43,810 nt of DNA from positions 1-43,810 of the IMG/VR virus record IMGVR_UViG_3300021404_000022; one strand, written 5' to 3'. A program made the position numbers and the translations under genes. Origin of the DNA: a virus. The first letter of the stretch is position 1; each line of letters begins with the position of its first letter. Under the pieces are notes generated by a model, which was not told the origin of the DNA, ran no database searches, and saw only the letters and a list, made by a program, of their open reading frames with translations. Positions 36,852 through 43,810 of the stretch are shown here, in pieces.

Positions 36852-37277
36852 ATGCTTCAGCAGGTTGTAATATCGAACTCTCCCAATCAATCATTCACGG
36901 CCGCTTTGACAGTTGATGGTCAAGCACTCTCGCTCAATCTGAAGATCCGATATGACGAGATGGCCGGTTATTGGGTCATGACCATTTCGGATGTGAACAA
37001 CAATCTTTTGGTTGATTCGGTTCCGATGATTTGTGGGGCATATCCGGCCGCGAATCTGCTTCAGCAACAAAGATATCTCGCGATCGGATCGGCTTATATT
37101 GTGAACGTCTCAAACACAAACGAGAGTTCAGTCACGACCGGGCTTGGATACGGTCAAGGTGGATACGGTCAAGGCGGATACGGCGGCGGGATTGGATTGG
37201 GCGGCGTGGACTATCCGGACAATACGAACCTGGGAACTGACTTTCAACTGTGGTGGGACGACACTCCTACAGTGTGA
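36852..37277 (+). CDS. Baseplate plug-like protein with Gly/Tyr repeat
   Basis: The 141-residue protein fits the small baseplate plug family (QSFTAALTVDGQALSLNLKIRYDEMAGYWVMTISD and VPMICGAYPAANLLQQQRYLAIGSAYI). Residues about 99-114 are a GYGQGGYGQGGYGGG tandem repeat, encoded by a repeated 15-bp unit at 37146-37190. The insert probably forms a flexible loop. Confidence 0.65.
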   Translation: MLQQVVISNSPNQSFTAALTVDGQALSLNLKIRYDEMAGYWVMTISDVNNNLLVDSVPMICGAYPAANLLQQQRYLAIGSAYIVNVSNTNESSVTTGLGYGQGGYGQGGYGGGIGLGGVDYPDNTNLGTDFQLWWDDTPTV

Positions 37278-37312
37278 TGGGAAGTTCTTCATTTCGCGGC
37301 CATTCAAAGGCT

Positions 37313-37570
37313 CTAAATTATTGCACTCAGGTCAAGGGCTTGTTTCGCCAGTACCGTTAAGAATAGGTAATCTTCTGAACCTACAGCAAGCTTGCAGGTA
37401 TAGGTAGTTTCCCAATCAGCAATGAGGGTAGACAGGATCTCGTCATAGTCCATCCGCAGAAATGTGGTTTTGATTTCGGCATTCCCGAAATCAATGGACG
37501 CTGGATCTACTGCAGCCACGCTGACTGCGGCGATGCAGGAAGCAAGAAAGGATCTACGGTCAAGCATCAT
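37313..37570 (-). CDS. Small protein with Tat-type signal peptide
   Basis: The 85-residue product begins MMLDRRSFLASCIAAVSVAAVDP, a twin-arginine RRSFL motif plus hydrophobic core and AxA-like end. The mature part of about 60 residues is acidic (NAEIKTTFLRMDYDEILSTLIADWETTYTCKL). It is leftward, opposite to the surrounding baseplate genes. Tat leaders export folded proteins. The function is unknown. It overlaps the next leftward gene by 11 bases. Confidence 0.55.
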   Translation of the reverse strand: MMLDRRSFLASCIAAVSVAAVDPASIDFGNAEIKTTFLRMDYDEILSTLIADWETTYTCKLAVGSEDYLFLTVLAKQALDLSAII

Positions 37571-37859
37571 ATCTGCCTATTGCTTCGTGGTATGCCAAGA
37601 TTCTGGATCGCAGGTGAGCGTCAGTTTCTCCTGGGTAACGCGCGAAGTTTGAAATGTAGCTCAGAGCATCGAGATCGTGTCCCGTCGCAGTCAATAGATG
37701 GAAGTCTGGAACGTCGAGCGTGCCGATAACATCTTTGAAGCTGTAGATGCGTTGATTGAGTTTCCATCCTCCAGCCGGTGGAAGGACGTAGATCTTCGGA
37801 GCGGCAACCGCAACCGCTCCGGCAGCGAAGAACGATTTTAGAAATGCGCGGCGGTTCAT
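37560..37859 (-). CDS. Small protein with Tat-type signal peptide
   Basis: MNRRAFLKSFFAAGAVAVAAP is a textbook twin-arginine leader, followed by KIYVLPPAGGWKLNQRIYSF. Similar short 'NRRxFLK...PPGGW' proteins recur in phage tail regions of environmental phages without known function. The mature part includes LLTATGHDLDALSYISNFARYPGETDAHLRSRI. It sits in a three-gene leftward run. Confidence 0.6.
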   Translation of the reverse strand: MNRRAFLKSFFAAGAVAVAAPKIYVLPPAGGWKLNQRIYSFKDVIGTLDVPDFHLLTATGHDLDALSYISNFARYPGETDAHLRSRILAYHEAIGRYDA

Positions 37860-38194
37860 GCGGTTTTATAGATGGCTTTCAGATGTTGAAGCTGGCGCCA
37901 GATTCTACGGGCCGTAGGCAAGGAGACGCCAGCGGTGAGGATCTTTAATTCCATCCGCTTCTCAACTCGCTTCATCCGGCTGCGAACCCGTTTGCTGCGA
38001 TGGTGGACGCGATTGCGCCAGCCGGTTGGCTTGAAGTGGTAGTCACCCGGATCAACATCACGTTGTTCCAAGTTCAATTTGGGAGCGTGCTGCTTCCGTT
38101 CCTGATCAGAAGTAAAGCGATCAAAGCGTCCACCGAGACTGGCTAGCATGTCGCTGAAAAGAACGAACATTGACTTGTGTCTGTCTTGTGCCAT
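37856..38194 (-). CDS. Basic hypothetical protein, 112 residues
   Basis: A strong GGAGG site precedes ATG 38194. The product is very basic in the middle (GWRNRVHHRSKRVRSRMKRVEKRMELK) and ends LKAIYKTA. It may bind nucleic acid. It is the first gene of the leftward run that carries the two Tat-leader genes. It overlaps the next by four bases. Confidence 0.5.
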   Translation of the reverse strand: MAQDRHKSMFVLFSDMLASLGGRFDRFTSDQERKQHAPKLNLEQRDVDPGDYHFKPTGWRNRVHHRSKRVRSRMKRVEKRMELKILTAGVSLPTARRIWRQLQHLKAIYKTA

Positions 38195-38235
38195 GTGGGA
38201 TTCCTCCGATTGAGTGAGTGTAGACCTTTCGCAAT

Positions 38236-38244
38236 TGTAATACA
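38236..38244. promoter_or_regulatory. Palindrome TGTAATACA in a divergent gap
   Basis: A perfect TGTAWTACA site lies between the leftward gene (start 38194) and the rightward baseplate hub gene (start 38254). The site ends 9 bases before the hub start, so a bound protein could block its ribosome site. Confidence 0.45.
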
Positions 38245-38253
38245 AGAGGTGCA

Positions 38254-39288
38254 ATGAGTAGCCCGTCAAACACTCCATTCTTCGGCCGAGCCTACCAACT
38301 CTCGATCGCGCCTGCGACTCAGCCGGGTACAGAGATCGTAATCTCCAGCGACGCCTTCGAGCCGAATGCTCTGCGTTTTACATTCGACATCAACCAACTG
38401 GCATTCAAAGCTTTCTGGCAAGCTGAGATCGAGATTTTCAATTGCGATGGACAGATCACTTCCGGGCCTTCGGCTGGACAGATGTTGATCGCAGATCTGA
38501 TCACCGAAGGTTCCATCGTCACGGTCAAGGCCGGTTACCAGTATGACGGATTGCCTCAGACGATTTGGCAAGGTCCAGTATTCCAGACGATCTGGGATCG
38601 TGTGGAAGTTGTGGATTTCCGGATCACGCTTCGCTGCTTGTTGAATCGGGTTCTAACGACTCAGAACTTCATCAATACAACCATTCCGGCGCTCTCAACC
38701 CAATTCGACCAAGCGCGATTCATCGCTTCCCATTCAGTGACGCCGATCCCCGTCAACGGGACGCAACTACAGCTTTTGCCGACACGGCGCCTCCCGAGAG
38801 GCAAATCGTATTTTGGCAGTCCACATGAATTCCTGCATGACATCGCGGACGATAACGGCTTTCTAAGCTGGTTTGCCGGGAACGGCTTTAACATGGCCGA
38901 TCTAAATCAGCCTGTAGGGCCTCTGGTCGCCACGTACGCGCCTGCGACGGTATTGGGCAGTGCTCCGGCAAAGCAGCCGGACGGAACCACTCTGAGCCTC
39001 ATTGGGACGCCTCAGCAGACACAGTTTGGAATCAATTTCAAAGTGTTGCTCGATCCACGCTTACAGATCTTGTCTCCGCTCGTTCAAGTGGGAATTCAGA
39101 TGCAATTCATCCGTCAGGCGGCCGTACAATATCCGCTTCCCGAAGGGCAGTTGCCTCCGCGGCCTCTCGTCAATCAGTACACGGTTGTAGGAGTCCGACA
39201 CTACGGAGATTCACGCGGCAATAACTGGTATTCGGAAGTGACGGCATTCTCGAAGGTTGATGATGTCATCGCTCTGTTGGCAAACTAA
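38254..39288 (+). CDS. Baseplate hub protein
   Basis: The 344-residue protein has the hub (gpD/gp44/gp27-like) arrangement: PFFGRAYQLSIAPATQPG, then ALRFTFDINQLAFKAFWQAEIEIFN, then VTVKAGYQYDGLPQTIWQGPVFQTIWDR (the typical GY...WQG pattern), then FLHDIADDNGFLSWF, and the end VVGVRHYGDSRGNNWYSEVTAF. It would form the trimeric hub at the tail tip. Confidence 0.7.
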   Translation: MSSPSNTPFFGRAYQLSIAPATQPGTEIVISSDAFEPNALRFTFDINQLAFKAFWQAEIEIFNCDGQITSGPSAGQMLIADLITEGSIVTVKAGYQYDGLPQTIWQGPVFQTIWDRVEVVDFRITLRCLLNRVLTTQNFINTTIPALSTQFDQARFIASHSVTPIPVNGTQLQLLPTRRLPRGKSYFGSPHEFLHDIADDNGFLSWFAGNGFNMADLNQPVGPLVATYAPATVLGSAPAKQPDGTTLSLIGTPQQTQFGINFKVLLDPRLQILSPLVQVGIQMQFIRQAAVQYPLPEGQLPPRPLVNQYTVVGVRHYGDSRGNNWYSEVTAFSKVDDVIALLAN

Positions 39289-39996
39289 ATGGCGCTATCA
39301 ATTCAGGAACGGCTAGGATTATCGACCGAGCCCATATCGGGCGCGATGTGGCAGTGGCTTTGCAAGCTGCGGTGCGCGATACCGGCGACGGTGATTTCAT
39401 TCGATCCGGTTACGCAAACCTGCCTTGTGCAGCCGGTCATTCAAGAAGTGGTTTTGAAGCCGCCTCCGGGGAAGAATCCGCTGCCGGGTACAACGCAGAA
39501 TATTCCGACTCCGGAAACGATCGATCCAATTCAGAATGTGCCCATCGTGATGATGCGCGTACCTGGCTGGTCGATGACCTTTCCGATCGTGCAAGGAACG
39601 GAATGCCTGCTTATCTTCTCGGATATGTGTATCGATGGTTGGTGGCAGTCCGGAGGTGTGCAACCTAACTTCGATAGTCGCAGGAGGCATAACCTTTCCG
39701 ATGCGATCGCGATCTTCGGGCCATGGTCACAGCCGAATGTTCTCACCAACTATTCGACGGATTCGATTCAGATCCGCTCCGATGATCAGACAGTAGTCAT
39801 CGATCTCAAGACGGGACAAATCACGATCACGGCGCCTGCCGTGCTTGTTCAGAACACAGGTACTCCGCTGGCCTTGGTGAATGACACGTTTTATCAGTGG
39901 TTCATTACCAACATCATGCCGTTCTTGGTCTCAAAAGGCTACAGCGGTCCTCCTGTGCCGTTAGGTTCCGAAACAACAGTATTGAAGGCGGAATGA
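39289..39996 (+). CDS. Baseplate spike protein (Gp138/gpV-like)
   Basis: The N-terminal part has an OB-fold-like region (IPATVISFDPVTQTCLVQPVIQEVV, then PIVMMRVPGWSMTFPIVQGTECLLIFSDMCIDGWW) typical of Gp138/gpV spikes. The end is beta-rich (TDSIQIRSDDQTVVIDLKTGQITITAP), probably forming the spike's beta-helix. It pierces the outer membrane as the sheath contracts. It starts immediately after the hub stop. Confidence 0.75.
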   Translation: MALSIQERLGLSTEPISGAMWQWLCKLRCAIPATVISFDPVTQTCLVQPVIQEVVLKPPPGKNPLPGTTQNIPTPETIDPIQNVPIVMMRVPGWSMTFPIVQGTECLLIFSDMCIDGWWQSGGVQPNFDSRRRHNLSDAIAIFGPWSQPNVLTNYSTDSIQIRSDDQTVVIDLKTGQITITAPAVLVQNTGTPLALVNDTFYQWFITNIMPFLVSKGYSGPPVPLGSETTVLKAE

Positions 39997-40316
39997 TGGC
40001 GAAGCTTGGCAGATGTACAGATGGGACACTGCAGTTTCATTGTCCCGGTTGCAAATGTGGTCATGGGGTGTACGTTGATAAGCCGGGACCAAACCGGCCG
40101 ATTTGGGGCTGGAATGGCTCGATGGATAGACCGACATTCACGCCGTCGATCCGCGTAAGCTGGCAGGCGAATCCCAATGCGATCGAAGAGTTCAAGGAGT
40201 GGCGTACTGAACGGTGCTGTCACTCATTTGTGACCGATGGAAAGATTATGTTCCTCGCCGACAGCACTCATGCGCTCGCCGGGCAAACCGTAGAAATTCC
40301 GGAGTGGGATTCATGA
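39993..40316 (+). CDS. DUF6527-like small protein
   Basis: The 107-residue product has LQFHCPGCKCGHGVYVDKPG, then WGWNGSMDRPTFTPSIRV, then CCHSFVTDGKIMFLADSTHALAGQTVEIP. This is the full DUF6527 pattern with Cys/His clusters that probably bind metal. It is inserted between spike and wedge genes and overlaps both by four bases. A relative lies at 18290-18577. The role is unknown. Confidence 0.65.
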   Translation: MMAKLGRCTDGTLQFHCPGCKCGHGVYVDKPGPNRPIWGWNGSMDRPTFTPSIRVSWQANPNAIEEFKEWRTERCCHSFVTDGKIMFLADSTHALAGQTVEIPEWDS

Positions 40317-40705
40317 GCGGTCCAACGATCACAGTGCGCAAGCTTAATCCCGTCACCTGGGAACCGATGTGTGGCAATGGTCAGAACAACTTCATCAGCG
40401 ATCGCGAAGCTGTCGCGCAGATCCTCGCACAACGTCTGAAGCTATTCCAAGGTGAATGGTGGGAAAACCTGCTTGACGGTTTGCCGATGTTCCAATCCAT
40501 CCTTGGAACATCCGGAAGCGAAAAGAATTTGCAAGTCATCATTGGCCTGATCTCGGAGCGCATCACCCAAACCATTGGGATAACAAACATCAACTCCATT
40601 CAGGCAACTTATCAAAACCGAAAATTCGTTTTCAACGCTGAAGTGCAAACGGAATTCGGGGTCGTATTCCTCACTAACTCTCCGGCATCACAAACGATTC
40701 TGTAA
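40313..40705 (+). CDS. Baseplate wedge protein (gp25/GPW-like)
   Basis: The 130-residue product has [36 protein letters not shown], the conserved region of T4 gp25-like wedge proteins where EW and GIP/L residues recur. It ends [13 protein letters not shown]. It overlaps the previous gene by four bases and precedes baseplate J, as in related phages. Confidence 0.7.
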   Translation: MSGPTITVRKLNPVTWEPMCGNGQNNFISDREAVAQILAQRLKLFQGEWWENLLDGLPMFQSILGTSGSEKNLQVIIGLISERITQTIGITNINSIQATYQNRKFVFNAEVQTEFGVVFLTNSPASQTIL

Positions 40706-40713
40706 GGAAAAAA

Positions 40714-42168
40714 ATGGGCGCCTACTTTGCACCGATCATTACGGCTGGCGGCTTGTCCGTTCCAACCTATCAGCAGATCCTTGCGTCTCTGATCACTACG
40801 TATCGGAGCATCTACGGGAGCACGGTCTATCTTCAAAATGACGCGGCGGATTATCAGTGGATCTCGGCCGTAGCTCTGAAGCTGAATGATGCGATGGGCC
40901 TTTGCCAATTGGCATACAATGCTCGTTCGCCAGTGACAGCAATCGGGACCGATCTGGATTCGATCGTGAAGCTGAACGGCATTGCCAGGCTTCCGGCTTC
41001 TTTCTCAACGGTTGAGTTGGTTTTGTCCGGCACGCCTGGCACTGTCGTTATCAACGGCGTAATCGCCGATGCGAACGGAATCTATTGGTCGCTTCCTTCA
41101 TCCGTCACCATCGGTGTAGGCGGCACAGTCAACGCGACTGCAGTCTGCCAGCAGTCCGGAGCGGTGAGCGCGAACCCCAATACGGTTATAACTCCGGTTG
41201 GCGGATTCACGGCCGGGTGGACATCGGTAACCAATCCGGCGCCTGCAGTCGTTGGGCTCCCGATTGAGGTTGATTCGCAGCTTCGTGCCAGGCAGTCAGT
41301 GTCGGTTGCGCTGCCTTCAGAGACAAGACTGGCGGGAACGATTGCCGGTTTGCTGAAGGTCGCAAACGTCACGCTTATCAATGTGCTCGAAAACCAGGGC
41401 AGCGCCACAGATGGATTCGGCAACCTGGGTCACTCTTTGACGTGCGTAGTTCAGGGCGGAACCGATATCGATGTAGCAACGGCGATCTACAACAATCGCG
41501 GCATCGGTTGCAACACGCAGGGCGCCACAGTCCCAACCATGACCATCATTGCGGTTACCGATCCGAATTCCGGAAACATTACGAACATCGGATTTGTGCG
41601 GCCAACGATCGTTCCGATCTTTGTTGGCTTGACCATCCAAGGTTTGACAGCGGCTTTCAATAGTGCGGTGCAGGCCCAAGTCATCGCGGCCGTAGTTGCC
41701 TACCTGAATGAACTGCAGATCGGCGAAGCTGTCCTGCAGTCGTCTCTTTATGGCGCTGCGCTATCGGTGATGCCGAATCCTCTTCAGCCGATCTTCTCAA
41801 TCAGGTCTGTAACTCTCGGCTTGACGGCAACTTCGATTTTGGCAGGACACATCGGCGCTTCGGGTGGAACTGGATACGTGGGCGGCGATATCGGAACTCC
41901 TCTCACGGTCGTACAGGGCGGTGCTTCAGGTGGGACATTCCTGATCACGGCCGTAGTAGGAGGCGCCGTTACGGCCGTGGCGCCAGTTGCGGCGACGATC
42001 GGCACAGGATACTCGGTTGCCAACAACCTGGCCACAACAGGTGGAACCGGGACCGGAGCACAGATCGACATCACTTCGGTCCAGCCTTCCGGAACGAGCG
42101 ATCTCGCAATGGCTTTCTATAAGGTCGCATCTGGAATCACAGCTAACGTCACGCTAGGGGCCGAGTAA
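40714..42168 (+). CDS. Baseplate J-like wedge protein with inserted module
   Basis: The 484-residue protein fits Baseplate_[30 protein letters not shown], then [17 protein letters not shown], then [28 protein letters not shown], and the alpha/beta middle. Residues about 384-455 ([50 protein letters not shown]) are an insert matching that in the sheath protein. AAGGAAA precedes the start. It overlaps the next gene by the TAATG junction. Confidence 0.8.
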   Translation: MGAYFAPIITAGGLSVPTYQQILASLITTYRSIYGSTVYLQNDAADYQWISAVALKLNDAMGLCQLAYNARSPVTAIGTDLDSIVKLNGIARLPASFSTVELVLSGTPGTVVINGVIADANGIYWSLPSSVTIGVGGTVNATAVCQQSGAVSANPNTVITPVGGFTAGWTSVTNPAPAVVGLPIEVDSQLRARQSVSVALPSETRLAGTIAGLLKVANVTLINVLENQGSATDGFGNLGHSLTCVVQGGTDIDVATAIYNNRGIGCNTQGATVPTMTIIAVTDPNSGNITNIGFVRPTIVPIFVGLTIQGLTAAFNSAVQAQVIAAVVAYLNELQIGEAVLQSSLYGAALSVMPNPLQPIFSIRSVTLGLTATSILAGHIGASGGTGYVGGDIGTPLTVVQGGASGGTFLITAVVGGAVTAVAPVAATIGTGYSVANNLATTGGTGTGAQIDITSVQPSGTSDLAMAFYKVASGITANVTLGAE

Positions 42169-42749
42169 TGAGCAGTCCTATTCAGGCGTTGAATCCCGGT
42201 TACTACCTCAACATCCTTACGAGCGAATACAAACCCGCTGCCGAATGGAATGCTTGGCTCTCAGCCGTGCTCAATATCGCGAACGATATCACGACATTGC
42301 TCGCGGCCATGAGCGGAAATTTCGATCTCACTTACGCGGTTGGAAATCAACTCGATGCCTTGGGCGTAATCATCGGTGTTTCTCGCACGGTTAACTTTCA
42401 GCCGAGCGGAAGTGTCAGTCCAATTCTCGATGACGCAACGTACCGGCTTTTGCTGCAGGCGACGATTGCCAACAATCAATGGGACGGCACGATTGGGAGT
42501 CTTTATCCGATCTGGAATCAACTGTTCCCTGGCGGTCACATCACAATCATTGACAACCAAGACATGAGCGCAACGATCGTGATGACGGGAACGTTCACCT
42601 CGATCATTCAAGATCTGATTACGCACGGATACATCGTGCCGAGACCTCAAGCAGTCGGCTATACGTATGTATTTGGATCTCTGCCATTCTTCGGATTCGA
42701 CAGGGAAGACGCATTCATCGCCGGGTTCGGCGTTGGCAAGTGGAGCTAG
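42168..42749 (+). CDS. Baseplate protein, DUF2612-like
   Basis: The 193-residue protein fits DUF2612: YLNILTSEYKPAAEWNAWLSAV, then YAVGNQLDALGVIIGVSRTVNF, then ILDDATYRLLLQATIANNQWDGT, and YPIWNQLFPGGHITIIDNQDMSATIVMTG. These proteins join the outer baseplate between J and the tail fibre. They share one base with the J gene stop. Confidence 0.8.
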   Translation: MSSPIQALNPGYYLNILTSEYKPAAEWNAWLSAVLNIANDITTLLAAMSGNFDLTYAVGNQLDALGVIIGVSRTVNFQPSGSVSPILDDATYRLLLQATIANNQWDGTIGSLYPIWNQLFPGGHITIIDNQDMSATIVMTGTFTSIIQDLITHGYIVPRPQAVGYTYVFGSLPFFGFDREDAFIAGFGVGKWS

Positions 42750-42758
42750 GAGAAAATC

Positions 42759-43778
42759 ATGGGAAGTTCGAATATTTTGGTGTGGGATCTGCCTCAGACA
42801 AACATGCAGAGCGATCCCACGTATTCTGGCGATGCGCAGCGCTCCAATGGTGGGATCGACGGCGTAGCGTTTCCATCTGCGCTCTTCAACAAATTCGGAC
42901 TGCAGACAAGCGCGGTTGCATATGCGATTGGACAATTGCTGGCGTCGCGTGGATATGTCATTTCCGATTCGAACGTTCCCGCAATAGTAACGGCGCTCCA
43001 ATCGATGTTTGCAAATGTGCCGGGAAAATCTCCTCTGCAGCAACTTTCCTATTCGCCTGCACAGGCGCTCAATGCGGCGCTTTATCTGGGATTCCAGATC
43101 ACGCTTGCCGGGAATTCGGTCCTGACTATCAGTGGTCAGAATATCGGAGATACAATCTTCTTCATCTTTATTCAGGATGGTGTAGGTGGAAGAACGATCA
43201 CCTGGCCGTCCGGATTTTTCGGTTTCGTTCAACCCGATCCAACTGCAAACAGCATCAGCGTGCAAATCGGAAAGGTGCTTGCCGATCTCTCTGTTCACGC
43301 AGCAAACCCAATGATGTCGGCAGCGGGAATCAATGGGACACCGATCGGAGCAACTGAACCGTCAACCGGAGATTTTACGACGTTGACGCTGGCCGCGGGT
43401 GCTCCTTCCGGTCAGGTGCTCACAGGCGACGGAACGAAATTCATTCCGGCAACGCCAGCGGCGGCCGGGATCACGCCAAACTTCGTTACCGGATCGCGAG
43501 CATTCAACACACAGTATCAAAATACCGGCTCAAACCCGATGACGGTCATGGCGGGAGGAACGCTGAATCTCGGCGTTGGTCACAACGCCAGCGCGGTGCC
43601 GTTTATTGGCCCGTCTTCAGCAAGCAATCAATTGCCGGGCAACTCGGTAACAAACGGGCCGGGATTCGCTTCGGCTACGTTTATCGTTCCACCGGGTTGG
43701 TTCTATGAAGTGCAGACGCACATTTTCACAGATACCGATTCTCTGACACTCAATTCTTGGGTAGAGTACACGTACTAG
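42759..43778 (+). CDS. Tail fibre protein
   Basis: The 339-residue protein follows the baseplate genes, as receptor-binding fibres do. It starts with a baseplate-attachment-like region (MGSSNILVWDLPQTNMQSDP, then QTSAVAYAIGQLLASRGYVISD) and continues with Gly/Ser/Ala beta-rich repeats (SPAQALNAALYLGFQITL, TFTTLTLAAGAPSGQVLTGDGTKF). It ends in a compact domain (FIVPPGWFYEVQTHIFTD). The receptor is unknown. Confidence 0.65.
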   Translation: MGSSNILVWDLPQTNMQSDPTYSGDAQRSNGGIDGVAFPSALFNKFGLQTSAVAYAIGQLLASRGYVISDSNVPAIVTALQSMFANVPGKSPLQQLSYSPAQALNAALYLGFQITLAGNSVLTISGQNIGDTIFFIFIQDGVGGRTITWPSGFFGFVQPDPTANSISVQIGKVLADLSVHAANPMMSAAGINGTPIGATEPSTGDFTTLTLAAGAPSGQVLTGDGTKFIPATPAAAGITPNFVTGSRAFNTQYQNTGSNPMTVMAGGTLNLGVGHNASAVPFIGPSSASNQLPGNSVTNGPGFASATFIVPPGWFYEVQTHIFTDTDSLTLNSWVEYTY

Positions 43779-43787
43779 GGGAGAGCA

Positions 43788-43810
43788 ATGCGGAAAATAA
43801 TCTTTATTCT
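43788..43810 (+). CDS. Start of a gene cut by the window end
   Basis: GGGGAGAG precedes ATG 43788, and the visible codons read MRKIIFI, a basic then hydrophobic start like a signal peptide. Only seven codons are in the window, so nothing more can be said. Confidence 0.4.

Overview
The window is one continuous stretch of a contractile-tailed (myovirus-type) bacteriophage or prophage, open at both ends. The evidence is a nearly complete virion module in conventional order: terminase small and large subunits (6154-7898), portal (13451-15715), Mu gpF-like head protein (20814-21665), a DUF2213 protease/scaffold (24055-25608), a major capsid protein (26408-27427), neck proteins (28025-31162), DUF3383 sheath and DUF3277 tube (31175-33073), tail-assembly chaperone, tape measure, baseplate hub, spike, wedge, J and DUF2612 proteins, and a tail fibre (33719-43778). 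I see no integrase, repressor or replication gene, so lifestyle cannot be judged. The host is uncertain. Tat-type and Sec-type leaders point to a Gram-negative-like host, and a permuted two-piece tmRNA is a lineage-restricted form known mainly from Alphaproteobacteria, some Betaproteobacteria and some Cyanobacteria.

Layout. Positions 1-4729 hold small rightward accessory genes: an Ig-like protein, a SET-domain protein, a Lar-like zinc protein and a HAD-like phosphatase. Two tiny membrane-protein genes point left (4713-5146) and face a promoter-rich gap (5147-5464). The packaging genes follow. Positions 8805-13358 carry a leftward, tightly overlapping operon of about fifteen small genes, many with zinc ribbons or single membrane segments, inserted between terminase and portal. 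From 13451 to 18969 lie the portal, fused to a zinc ribbon and a pyrophosphatase-like domain, and small proteins including a zeta-toxin-like kinase, two papain/C39-like proteins and a Cys/Pro-rich secreted peptide.

The most striking element is at 18983-20755. It is an array of 53 half-units, each a 10-bp repeat plus an 8-9-bp variable spacer. Two repeat types alternate strictly, giving a period of about 36 bp. The array runs directly into the 3' end of a leftward gene for a compact protein that resembles the C-terminal (Transposase_20/Nop-like) part of IS110 transposases but lacks a nuclease domain. This matches the recently described TIGR-Tas architecture (tandem interspaced guide RNA array plus a Nop-domain Tas protein, with 36-nt dual-spacer guides). 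I interpret it as a nuclease-less, TasA-like RNA-guided DNA-binding system carried by the phage.

A second notable element lies at 33060-33697, between the tail tube and the tail-assembly chaperone. It is a complete circularly permuted tmRNA gene with its own promoter and terminator. The CCA-bearing acceptor piece precedes the tag-coding piece, and the two pieces pair perfectly, including the G3-U identity pair. Other unusual features are a T_TTT_TTT -1 frameshift site in the chaperone gene, two kinds of extra domain inserted repeatedly into unrelated head and tail proteins, Tat-leader proteins inside the baseplate cluster, and recurrent TGTAWTACA palindromes in intergenic gaps.
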